NCBI GenBank assembly: GCA_029339505.1
Contig: JAQISU010000081.1
Span: forward strand, 18,471,001 to 18,535,000
DNA length: 64,000 bases
Direction: 5' to 3'
DNA from: Unio delphinus
Lineage: Eukaryota; Mollusca; Bivalvia; Unionida; Unionidae
Shown here: positions 1 to 11,600 of the stretch, piece after piece
Numbering within the stretch: position 1 is the stretch's first letter
How the letters are laid out: every line of letters starts with the position of its first letter
The notes under the pieces: model-generated
What the model saw: only the letters and a program-made list of their open reading frames with translations
Database searches by the model: none
Told to the model about the DNA's origin: nothing
Position numbers and translations under genes: made by a program

Positions 1-136
1 AATATCATACCTTTAAGGAATGCCAAATCATTTTCCCACGGTACCGCTCGACACGTACCTGATCGCGCCCGCTTAATATTCAAGAACAACGCGCTGAAAG
101 GAATACTGCACTCTCATTGGCCAACCGAAAATTACG
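1..136. repeat. Left inverted-repeat arm
   Basis: Pairs with 2951-3086. Similarity stops abruptly inside at base 136. Its outer limit is unknown because the window begins here. Confidence 0.85.
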
Positions 137-192
137 CATGTTGGCTTAGATTTTTAATCGTAATTTTTGGATTGGCTGAAATACATTGACAT

Positions 193-836
193 ATGGCGGG
201 TGTTTTCACTGGGATCGTAGTATTGCTGATGCTGGCACGTGTTTGCATGATGGAGGATATCGTACACGCCACAATGTCAGGTCACAATATCATGATATTA
301 GGGCAGGCTGGCACTGGTAAAAGCTTCATAGTTAACAATTTAAGCAAAAGACTGAAAGAAATAGGAAAAACAGTTTACTTAACAGCCAGTACAGGTATAG
401 CTGCTTCTCAGTTGCACGGGATGACAATACACAAGTTTTCGGGCATTCAGGACGGCCGTTTCCCTGATGATATTTTGATAGATAAGATTAAAAATAATGA
501 TGATATGATAGATATTAAAGAAGGCTTATGAATGTTGACACTCTTTTTATTGATGAAATTTCCATGCTATCTCTGAAATTATTTCTGCAAACAGAGAAGG
601 TGCTCAGAACAGTAAAGGAGAGCAATTTCCCATTTGGTAGCATTCAGATCATTGTTTCTGGTGATTTCTTTCAACTTAAGCCTGTGCCAAATGATGTGTA
701 CCATGACAGAGGAGAACTAATTATCAGCTATGAGAAGATTCAAAGCCTGATTCCACATCATTATGTTTTGTCACAAGTACACAGACAAACAGAAGGTAAA
801 TTTGAACATTATATTTTAATAACAGACCTCATGTGA
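193..836 (+). pseudogene. PIF1-like DNA helicase, N-terminal half, frame-broken
   Basis: Two overlapping reading frames give one PIF1-type ATPase region. Frame one (to 531) has the Walker A motif GQAGTGKS followed by TASTGIAASQLHG. Frame two (528-836) has the Walker B motif FIDEISML, then IIVSGDFFQLKPV and LSQVHRQ, matching helicase motifs Ia to IV of the PIF1/Helitron helicase family. The frames differ by one base near 527, and the second ends at a stop after HRQTEGK. A possible splice donor (ag/gtaaat) lies near 797, so an exon-intron reading is possible. The C-terminal helicase motifs were not found up to base 2718. The copy appears truncated and non-functional. No Rep or HUH nuclease domain of a Helitron was seen. 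Confidence 0.75.
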
Positions 837-954
837 AAAAAAAGAGGAAAAGATAAAACATAATTTAAAAAATCTTCCTTCTCTTTGAAATTCTTTTTTT
901 CCTGTTCTTTTTATCATTTTCACCAATATTTGGATGTATATGTGTAAAAACGTC

Positions 955-991
<37 letters not shown>

Positions 992-999
992 GCGCGCGC
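955..999. repeat. (CA)n-(CG)n microsatellite
   Basis: An alternating CA run passes directly into a short CG run. Both are alternating purine-pyrimidine sequence. Confidence 0.95.
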
Positions 1000-1793
1000 T
1001 AAGTTCTCAGACTGTAATACATGTAGAGTCCTGAAATTCCTAAATTTGTAGCATTTTGCATCAATGAATAGCAATGATCACTCAGTTTTTCTTTGAGATA
1101 CCTTCCATAGGAATGATATTATCAGTTTATCTCCAGTCCAGTGACAATATCATTTTTCTTTGAACACATTTTTAACAATAAACTATTACAAAAATTATAT
1201 ACACACTCCTGTTTAAGGATACTTGAAATAGACAACATATGTTTCAATCAGTAATTTCATCTTCATTTCATACCATATTTTTACTTTCTCTGATTTTCAC
1301 ACCTGGAATGTTATCCACAACAACTTGGACTCAGTTCAAAAGAGAATTTGTACATGTGTGTGAGTGTTAGAGAGACAGAGAGATGGGATGGATGCAAATT
1401 AATATATATGCATAAACATTCACACATATTATGATTTATGTATAGTTGGTTACAGATATGATCAAAATGAGTTTGTACAGATTTGCATAAGAGGTGTTAT
1501 ATATAATGCTTATTATGCAAACCTCATTATAAGAATGAAATCCACATCATATAACCATTTATATAATTAATGGCCATTTAGAGACAAATACAATCATGCA
1601 GATGACTTGTCCGCATAGGTCAGTGTCTATACGCAAGGGTCATATTCCTTTTGTCAGAACTTATAAACTATTGAGATTCACACTGTTACCATATATAAAA
1701 TGACTGATCGTTGAGAAAAAATGTATGCATGTGAATGAAATTGACCTAAGGGGTACATTCTCATCCATCATAATATCTTAATAACTGGTAAGA

Positions 1794-1794
<1 letters not shown>

Positions 1795-1848
<54 letters not shown>

Positions 1849-1894
1849 TACATACATACATACATACATACATACATACATACATACATACATA
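1795..1894. repeat. Compound (AC)n-(CATA)n microsatellite
   Basis: About 50 bases of AC repeat followed by about 50 bases of CATA tetranucleotide repeat. Confidence 0.95.
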
Positions 1895-2718
1895 CTGAAA
1901 AACAGTGTCTTATCAACTTTTCTCCACATAAGAGATAATATAAAATTCTAAAACTTGTATACACCTTTCTGATCAACATCAATCATATTTCATAATGTCA
2001 TGCCATTATATTCAGCAGTGTTAAAGGAGATTCTGTACATTTATTAATAGAATGATGGATTGATAGAATGGTACATAGGCTGTGACAGTATATATTCCCC
2101 CTGTGTAATCTTTTTAAAAAAAATACTATAATACAATATTCTCTTCAAAATAGAGATTGCGTTGTGATCCAAGACCCTGATGAAATGACTCAATGACAAC
2201 TAAACTTTGGTAATCTAGTGTATTAAGGGAATAATTTATAAAGATATTATGCTTAAAATCTTAAAGTTTAAAAATGCAGTTAGTTGGATAGCACTTCTAA
2301 CACTTCCCAAGTCTAGATGGAATACCTATAGGAAATGTGAAAATTCTTAAACAGATTAACCACCCTTCATTTGGTACCAAATAATTACAATCTTAGAAAT
2401 CTGTAAAATACACGTTGTAAATATAGTTAGTTAATATTAAACTGAAGCCCCACCCTGCAGTATGTTTTTTTTTTTGGTTGCATTCTGCAAACAAATGCTG
2501 AAAAGATTCACATAATTTATATTAGAAATGATTATGACTAAATTGAAAATAAAAGAGGAAAGGAAGGGAATTCTTGTGATGAATTTTCATATACAATGAT
2601 ACATGTAACAATGCATGCTTTAAATCTTAAATCTGAAATGGTGCTTTATGCAAGCTGCAGAGATTTTTCAGAAATGGAGAGAATCTCTTTTATTTACATT
2701 TTCTATTATTGACATATC

Positions 2719-2867
2719 TTAATGGCAACAATCATATAATCATATACCACTTTCAGGAGTATATATATTTGCAAACATTTGTGATCTTTATTGTTTAATA
2801 AATTTAAAACAAAAGATGGTCTTCACATTTTGATCATTCTTACCATGAAACAATGTGTGATTCCGTC
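2719..2867 (+). repeat. 149-bp direct repeat, inner copy
   Basis: Matches 3240-3388 in the same orientation with about one mismatch. This copy is inside the inverted-repeat unit, just before its right arm. It contains an AATAAA-like signal in the segment tgtttaataaattt. Confidence 0.85.
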
Positions 2868-2950
2868 ATATTTTATTCTTTTTTTCGTCTGCTTCATTTG
2901 GACAATCGAGCAATTTAAATTTCCCGGATTAACTTATAAATAGACGCGCA

Positions 2951-3086
2951 CGTAATTTTCGGTTGGCCAATGAGAGTGCAGTATTCCATTCAGCGCGTTG
3001 TTCTTGAATATTAAGCGGGCGCGATCAGGTACGTGTCGAGCGGTACCGTGGGAAAATGATTTGGCATTCCTTAAAGGTATGATATT
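2951..3086. repeat. Right inverted-repeat arm
   Basis: Reverse complement of 1-136 with about one mismatch. The sequence after 3086 is ordinary AT-rich DNA, so this may be the true end of the unit. Confidence 0.85.
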
Positions 3087-3239
3087 TTGTCAAACTGCTG
3101 ACAGGGATACATAGTCAAATGTCTGAGCTAAATATCGGTACCCAGTTTATTACTCTAGGCGAAATGTGGCTTGAAATAACAGCGTTTATTCTTAAATGGG
3201 TCGTGCGAGAAAGGAGAGAAGTGTCCTCCCTTGTAGTTT

Positions 3240-3388
3240 TTAATGGCAACAATCATATAATCATATACCACTTTCAGGAGTATATATATTTGCAAACACT
3301 TGTGATCTTTATTGTTTAATAAATTTAAAACAAAAGATGGTCTTCACATTTTGATCATTCTTACCATGAAACAATGTGTGATTCCGTC
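3240..3388 (+). repeat. 149-bp direct repeat, outer copy
   Basis: Same sequence as 2719-2867 but located 150 bp beyond the right arm. It shows a local duplication that spans the boundary of the inverted-repeat unit. Confidence 0.85.
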
Positions 3389-3489
3389 GATTGTAAGCAA
3401 CGATACGAGCCCCTGTGATCTCCGCCCACCTGGGATTGCACAATTGGTACCGTTATACCCGCAGGCATGTGTCATTGTACACCAGGCCG

Positions 3490-3560
3490 GCTAGTCCTAG
3501 TGCAAACTTCTTAGTGCTGAACGCCAAGCGAGGCAGCTGCAAGTACCATTTTTATAAGTC
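3490..3560 (-). repeat. SINE fragment (3' body)
   Basis: The stretch with cgccaagcgaggcagctgca followed by a short AT tract resembles the segment at 14905-14945 that adjoins the tRNA-like head of the SINE there. Only the body is present; no B box is visible here. Confidence 0.45.
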
Positions 3561-3582
3561 TTGGATATTACTTGAAAGGGGG

Positions 3583-3584
<2 letters not shown>

Positions 3585-3634
<50 letters not shown>
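3585..3634. repeat. (GT)n microsatellite
   Basis: Pure GT dinucleotide run preceded by a short G tract. Confidence 0.95.
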
Positions 3635-3636
<2 letters not shown>

Positions 3637-3639
3637 CCA

Positions 3640-5042
3640 GCCACCTCCCGAATCAGGTACATGTATATCATTCGTTTAGCATACACGTGAGGAAAAGGAG
3701 TCGTATTACCTGGCAACATGTAACGACAGAGGTGGAAAGGTTACGAAGCATCTCACAGTGTAACAAACATAAACTTATGATTACAAATTAACTGTCTTAG
3801 TATATAAAGCAATTTCTTCATTAACATAAATCGCACACTCTTGCTTGTAGAATATAAGATTAAAATAATATTAGTTAAATATCAAGTTATTTGGTGTTTA
3901 CACGAATTTGTGACTACTTGACCTGTTAATGATCAGAGAATAGCTAGATCCCACCATAAATTATGCACTTATAAACAGGTTATTTACAATAAAACTGTAT
4001 TAGGTCTTTCGAAATAAGATATTATTTCTGACCAGATACTATATATTGACTTTGCATACAATAACTTGAAGAATATGATTTGCTTAGAGAATCATGGCCG
4101 ATATGTCAGTTTTAAAGCAAAAGCAGCTGTAACCAAATAGATACCTCCCATCACTGCAAGCAAGAACAACAACAAAAGAAAAAACCTGCATCGAAATCCT
4201 TTGTTGGCACTACCTGTAATGCATATTTCGATAAATATTAAGCCTACCCCTCGAACATTAAAAAAAAATATTTTGTATTCACGTATTGCATTCAAAATAC
4301 CAGAGACTTATTTCACATTTTTTTGTTACCAACATTAATTTATCTCGGCATTGTATGACAGTTATGAAACTATAAACACTTCGTTTTAAACATGAAGCGT
4401 TTATTTTACAACTTAGGCTTGTAGTTTAACATTATGGTTACTTCTATTACGAATATTATTCGCTGTTTTCGTGACAAAACGTTTAAAGTGATACATGTCC
4501 AAGGATTTTACGGATTGGTCCATGAATAAGGAGGGATCACGCAAATTATTACTGGTATAGACAAATATCACATGTTTAAAATATTTACTACTCTCGCGTG
4601 TTTCAGTACTTACCGAGATTTTGCTATTTTTTAGAAATGTTTCAATTACTGATGCATGTGCAAAGAATTTAAAAGTGTAAGCTGGTTTTTCTTTTGAATG
4701 GTATTAGAGATATTTAAATTGCCAAATTTCAACTGGAATGTGGTCTTACAACTTCAATAAGGAGACACAGGCTATGTCGAATTCAAGCTCACGGGATTAC
4801 TGAAGTGCTTTCGACTTAAAACTTAAGTTGGTGAGCGACCAGAATGTATTATCTTCTTTGACCTTGAACCAAGTCAGAACAAATGAGTGCTTGCGTCGAA
4901 AGAATGAATGTTATTTTGTTCACACTGAGGTATTTCAAATCTAAACGAAATATATTACCGAGTTTTGAAATATTAAGAAACGAAAATCATAACAAAAGCC
5001 TGGACATGAATCTTCTACGACTATGAATTATCCCCATGGTCA

Positions 5043-5045
<3 letters not shown>
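3640..5045. other. Non-coding AT-rich stretch upstream of the chitinase exons
   Basis: Both strands were read for the missing 5' chitinase exons, including the DGxDxDWE catalytic motif. None was recognised. No RNA gene or repeat boundary is evident. Confidence 0.5.

Positions 5046-5113
<68 letters not shown>
5046..5113. repeat. (GA)n microsatellite
   Basis: Uninterrupted GA dinucleotide run. Confidence 0.95.
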
Positions 5114-5114
<1 letters not shown>

Positions 5115-5525
5115 CGAATGGTCATAAAATATGTCTTTTATACAGTTTTGAAGTGCATGCAAGTTGAAACTAATCAAAACATAATGATCGATACCGTTGA
5201 TAAAGCCACTCGTATGTTTTAGCTTTTCCACGAACATTTTACAGACAGTTCTAGATGAAAACTGGAGGGCGCTTAGTGGTTCTCTACGTAGATGAAACCG
5301 AAGCTCTTCAGATATACTTGTGATGAAATTGTGTCATTCCGCATTTCTCCGTAGACGCCTTTATTTGCTAAAAAAAACCTGCATTGCAATTAGGAATTTT
5401 ATTTTTATTGTATTTCCTTGAATTCTAAAAGATACGAATAAAATAAATTACGATCATTTAATTTTAAGTTGATTATCTTATAAACAGGCAAGGAATTACA
5501 AACACGTTTTTTATATCTTGCTCAG

Positions 5526-5628
5526 ATACTGTGACTTCATAAATTTGATGACCTACGATTTCCGTGGTTCTTGGGAAAATACGACCGGTCCACATAGTGC
5601 TCTTTATAGTGATGATACTTTGAGCATA
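5526..5628 (+). CDS. GH18 exon with the INLMTYDF motif
   Basis: The acceptor ctcag ends at 5525 and the donor gtgagt starts at 5629. The exon begins with the last base of a split codon and then reads 34 codons with YCDFINLMTYDF and GSWENTTGPHS. This matches the beta-6 segment of chitinases, including the catalytic-cleft Met, Tyr and Asp. Confidence 0.85.
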
Positions 5629-8600
5629 GTGAGTGTCTGTCTATCTGTCTGTCTTTCTTTCCAAAACATACTTGCTCTTCTTCTGGCAATCGTATACTCA
5701 TTATTTCCACTATGAAAACGAAGTCATATGGGCATCGCTCTTTTCCATGCCAGGGCCCAGCAACGTGGAACGAATTAGACACAAAGACAGTGATCCCATT
5801 CAAGAGTGCTCTTAAAACTCACCTTCCTCGACTGCAAAAACAAACTTAAAGACCTAATGATGTTTTCCACCTTAAATATTTTCACATTTTTTGTTTTCTA
5901 ATTTCATGTTGTTTTTTTTTTGTAGTCATATCATTATATATGTTGTAAAGCGCTATGAGCGTCTAAAAATTTGGCGTTATACAAAGTCCTCAGGGTACAT
6001 ACCGGTAGTCCACTGGTCGAGTTGACCAATTAAAACACTGTTAGTAATAGGCATAGTTTTGCAAGTAAATTGTAAAATGAAAAATACGGCTTCCAAATTA
6101 GTATCATTATATTGATCCTTGTTAATTTCTAGGCTTTTTTAAAATGCGATTTACATAATTACAGTCAATCTAGATAATTAAGTTTTTTTGCCGAAAACTT
6201 AAGGACTTGCGGTACTAAGTCAGATTCCATAAATAAAATGTGAAAACACCATTTAAAAAAATTCAATAACTTTAATTTTCTGGATGCTCGTCATCAAAGT
6301 CTCATTCATCAGTATAGACCCATCCTTGATGCAAGATAGTATGTGAAGAAAAACCATATATCCCGCGTTTTTTTCTTCTCTTTTTACTTGTATTTTAAAC
6401 ACGTGTTTTCCATTCAGCAACTGGCAATAATAACAAGTACTAATTTCAGTAAATTTGTGAAATATTCTTTAAAAAGATTACTTTTATTATCAACCAATCC
6501 TGACCAGACAAACCATGTATATGCTCTATTTTATTATACATATTGCTAGATTGGTTCCCATTCTTCCGTACATTTAGTACTGGGAGTCTTTAATTCTCAC
6601 AGGGATCACCATGTTGGCTCTATCTATAGTCTGTGTCTACATCCCCGTTTGTTTGTACCCCCCTGCCGATTTCAGTAACGAAAAGCATAACCAGATAATA
6701 AGTCAATAAATCTTACTCCATTCATTGATTTATAATTTCTAACCCGATTGCGACCAGGGTGCCCATAACACCTTTATCGTCTGCGCGTCTGATGCTTAAC
6801 GGAAGTTTTCATTACAACCATGGACATCCTCGATGTCAATTTCCAGTTCCTGGACACGTCCATTTTCAGCAAAGGGGCGGATGCATAAATACGCATGTAT
6901 GTCCATTGAAGGTAGATTTTATTTTATTATTGGTGGGGGCGCTCACCAGTTAGTATGTACTTTTCAGATAGTGACGTATGTGAGGTGAAGTTGTTTGCAT
7001 TTGTAACATGCACAATGGAGATAATGTTGGCATATCTCAATGCTACTTTGATGTAATGTGGCTGATATTTCTTTGGATACTGCACTTGTGGAAATTGTAC
7101 ATGATCTAAGCACATGGTATCACAAAATGGATGCATCCATGTCCTTGAAAAATTAGCCAGAATTAATCAAAAGTACACTAACTTTAGCAGTTATTAAACT
7201 TGAGAAAACGAATTTTGCTGAAGTAGGCAATAGCAGCTTCTGAAAGTGCAATGAACAAATTACAAAACATCCGAAAAGTAAAACAAAAGTTATCGGATCA
7301 TTTTTCGAAATTTACCTCTGAAGTCCAGGAAGTGAAAATGACCATGCAGAGCTAGCAGTTTTTTTTATTCGAGCACATCTTAAGTTAGCCCAAGCTGTAT
7401 ACTCTAGAACCTAAAGTACACCCATCAATCATGCATCAAAATAAATGGAATTGAAAGTTCTTCTCCCAACACATAAGATATACAAAGTCTTTATTATATT
7501 TCCAGTATAACCAGTGAAGAAATCCCAGAAAATTATTTTCTTTAAAATTCTAACCTGCAAAGTACGAAACTGTAGAGCGCCACCATAGGTGGCAAAGGGA
7601 TATAACTCTTAACCTTACTGTAATTGACGGAAGTATCCGGGAGTAACCAATTGGGAGCAATGACTTCACTATATTTGCGGAAAAAAAAGACTTGCCCATA
7701 TTGTGTGCAATATGGTGTCGTGTTAGTATGAAAACTTCCGTTAAGCATCAGACGTGCAGACGATAAAGGTGTTATGGAGACCCTGGTCGCAATTGGGTTA
7801 GAAATTATAAATCAATGAATGAAATGAGTAAGATTTATTGACTTTTTATCTTGTTTATGCTTTTCGTTACTGAACTCGGCAGGGGGGGGGGGGGGATACA
7901 AACAAACGGATATGTAGACACAGACTATAGATGATTGTAGATAAATTGTGTTAACTCCCTCGTACTTTCGTACTTCGGTGTGAAGTTGCACCAAAACATA
8001 TATTATTTTATATTTTCTTTAATTTACTATCTACTTGCACACAATATTTATATGCATATTTAAAAAAAAATCCAAAATAGATGCAAAAGAAGTCTACGTT
8101 TTTTCGTAAGCAGTCAATGCATTCTTATTCACACGCAGTTTATACAAAATCAGAGATTGATGTGTTATATAAAATCAATACAAGGTCCGCTTTTCTCCAT
8201 GAAATTATGTAACATATACACACGCATACTTTACATCTATAATTTATACAATAAAAAATTCAGTGTATTACATTAGCTCGGATTTTCACTTAACAGAGTG
8301 AATTTTAAATTTTAACTCATTATGATTTTGTTTATAATTTCGGTTTTTCGTTTCTTCATAACTGTCTCCTGAGGAGAAGATATTATAACAACTTTGATTC
8401 TTTTTTTTTGTTGTTGCCAGAATTACACTGCAAGTTACTGGGAGTTTCATGGTGCGGAGAAGAACAAACTCATCATTGGACTACCCTTCTATGGAAATGT
8501 TTTCATACTGGTCAACCCATTTGATAATGGAGTCGGGGCAGCTTCATTCGGAGGTGGAGATATGCCATATTATTCGGTAGTTTTCGGTTTTTATTTCGCA

Positions 8601-11600
8601 GAAACCTTTATGATACAATATAGCTTTTGTTAACTTTTCTCGTTAGTGCGAAGTTTTGATTAACGAGAATTAACACCATATCCTTCAAACATTACTGATT
8701 TTGTACTAACTAGATAATGCTGAATCCCAATGGTCAGTACCATGATCATTATCCGAGAGCATAATTTAAAAATCGCCAAATTATAGACAACCACTAACAT
8801 CTGGTGACCCTGTCATGTCACTTTGAAGCCATGCTCAGTTCTCTAGCTTCCAAATCGTCCACACAAGACAGAAATTCTTGAATGTCTCTAAGTGTCTTAT
8901 ATTTGCATTTAAAGTGTCCCAGACTCTAAGTAAGATAACTGCATAAATATGTCAATAGTCCCAACTTAAGTCCTTATAAATTATTCGATCAGTTGTTTAA
9001 GATTAAAACTTGAATGAAAAAATGAATGAAAAAAGTTAAAATTTTGTGACATATTTCGACTGTCAAGTTGTGACACATTCCGGCTATCAATAAAGATTCA
9101 TACATTTATAGATGCCAACCCTACACTTATATCCACAGATCTGCCAGATACTACAAGATTGCAGGGCTCAAGAAATTTGGCTGAATGAGGAGAGGGTGCC
9201 TTATATGGTATTCGGAAGGAAATGGGTCGCATACGACAATGTAAACAGTCTTCAAGAAAAGGTATTATTTTTTAAATTATAATTAACATTTTGCTAGGGA
9301 CTTGAGTATGCTAGAGATGCCAAACATATATGTCTCTATGGCATGAAACCATTAGTTTTGAAAAATGTTTTTTTTTTATAAAAAAAAACGATGTAAAAGT
9401 AGGTCGCATCGGTCCAGTTTAGTTTTGCCTGATATCTCTTTGTTAAGAATCTCTACTCTGAAAGTTCAATTCAGTCAGATAAAAATAAAGACCTTCAACA
9501 TAACAGAGATATGCATGAATAGAAGTTCATGTTCATGTTACATTTGGAATTCTCATTTAAAATAATATTTGGGAGCCATTCAAATACAATGATGTATTTG
9601 GGGTCAGGAAGAACTATTATTAATTAGTAACGATATGTTTCTAATAACTATTTTTTTCTTCTTCAGTTTTTAAATATTAAGCTAAAATGTAAGAGAGATG
9701 AAAGAAAAATCACCTCTTACTGAATTAGAACTACTTATTATAAAAAAATACCTGGATTTTTATAAGATTTTATAGTTTTGTCTTTAAGTTGGCGAGAGAT
9801 TTTTAATGGACACAACGGTGAGAGGCGCAAACGATAAAATGATCAAATGGACTACAAGTTTCTACAAGCAATGGCATCATTATTATTCATATACTATAGT
9901 AGTTCATCCCTGCTTGCATTGGAGAAACATCACCATTCAAACACATCCGGATACTCCAGAAAGGATAAACTCACTTAAATACAGGGATTTCAGGACCAAT
10001 AAAAATACAAAACAAATGACACTTTTTATATTACAGTCAAGAAAAACACAAAAATGTACAGAGTATTTATTGTGCTGATAAATTTTATTAATACATCTAT
10101 ACTCACCTTTGAACTTGTTATATTTAAAACCATAAGTACAGTTAGTGCCGTTGACCCCGATCAGTTTTAGTGTTTTATTATCACATCAGTTCATACGGCA
10201 TATTTAAATCATTTTCTGACTTTTATCAAGTGACTCTTATCAGGGCCTGATTTAAACTTTAGTGGGTCCGGGGCACTTTAGATAGGTGGCCTTTATAAAT
10301 CTACACTCTAAATGCAACCCGTATATATGTATATAATTGTTATTGCTATATTATGCTAAGTTTTAACGGTTTAAACGTAAATATGGGTTATTTAAATACA
10401 TGTAATTTCATCCACGGCAACAACAGCTCCCCATGACTAGGTTGCTCCCGGGCACGTGCCTTCCGTGTCCCCTCCCCCCTGAAAAAAGTAGGCAAGTATG
10501 GCTAAAGGACGCTTGTTGCTAATTAATTTTATGTAAAATTGAGAACCAGTCTAGAAAAGGGTTCAGATCAAGATGAGTAAATAAGGGTTTAGCTGGCTAT
10601 GATTGGTTGATAATGAAAAGTATAATTTTAGTATAAAAAAAAGTTTTCCAGAGCTGATTATATTTGCATCTTAAAAACGAGTCAATTTTGTATTGCTATA
10701 ATTTAAGACCTTTTACGGACTTGAGAGTTAGGAACACTCATTGCTGAAAATAGTACATGATTCTTTAGGTACTGAAATGAAAACGGATTTCAAACACAGG
10801 TAGATCAAAACTGTGCAGTGGGACATGTGATTTTCTCCTCACAGTAGCATGCATCAAGGATGTATCTATCCTGATAAATATAGGTTTGATCATGAGCATT
10901 CCCAAATTGAAAGTCATTGAAATTTTTTATATTATGGTATTTCCACGGGTTTACTATGGGAGTTGAATTATTACAATGGTCCTATTGAGAACAACATATT
11001 TACAGGGGTTCCACATGTGCATGTATAACTAAATTTACTATAGATGCAACGTTATAGTTCTCTCTGTGGATAACAAACTAAATGCTATACTTTTCTACCT
11101 CAGAATGATTTTCGGTCTGATCTAAAACATGTTGTCATCAGAGCGGTTGCTTGGTATCTAATCTGCAGATTTCACTGGTTTGTTTTCCACATAGTTTAAT
11201 AATCTATTTAACCAAATATATACATTTTAGACAGTTAACCATTTATATAGTAACTATGTTCTCTAATTTTACATTTTCTTTATATGTTGACAAACAATAT
11301 GCTTCCATCGTACTTAATACTGATAAACCTTCACAATTTTGTATCTCACCAATTTCATTAATTTAATGTTTTGAAACTTCATATTTGTATTTTAATTAGT
11401 TTAGCTTATCTTTATATAGTTTTAAATTATGTGTTCTGCGGGAACTTTAATTTGTCTTTTAAAATCATTTTTTTTAATGTTGCACGTGCAAATATGGATA
11501 GTAACCTTGACCTTTTACTCATTTATTGCATACTACAAAGAGGACGATACTTGTTGTGTTTTATATTGAAGACAGATAAATGCTGAAAGCAAATAAGGTT

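Larger units (their letters stand above)
837..2718. other. AT-rich interior of the inverted-repeat unit
   Basis: No continuation of the helicase or any other protein was recognised on either strand. The stretch holds a CA/CG microsatellite (955-999) and an AC-CATA microsatellite (1795-1894). Confidence 0.6.
1..3086. mobile_element. Unit with 136-bp inverted repeats carrying a PIF1-like helicase relic
   Basis: Bases 1-136 are the reverse complement of 2951-3086 with about one mismatch (near base 99). The arms therefore look recent. Between them lie a PIF1-type helicase relic (193-836), microsatellites and AT-rich sequence. The left arm starts at the window edge, so the outer boundary and any target-site duplication cannot be seen on that side. 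No transposase was recognised. It could be a non-autonomous DNA transposon that captured a helicase, or a larger inverted duplication. The inverted repeat is directly visible; calling it mobile is inference. Confidence 0.6.
6622..7932. mobile_element. 1.3-kb element with about 200-bp inverted arms
   Basis: Arms 6622-6812 and 7728-7932 are reverse complements with scattered mismatches and small indels, including a longer G run in the right arm. They flank 915 bp without a recognised ORF. It lies in the chitinase intron between 5628 and 8421. A non-autonomous inverted-repeat element is the simplest reading. Confidence 0.6.

Noticed and set aside
193..836. Helitron
   Set aside because: The helicase family fits, but there is no Rep/HUH domain, no CTRR-type hairpin end was identified, and the unit has inverted terminal arms.
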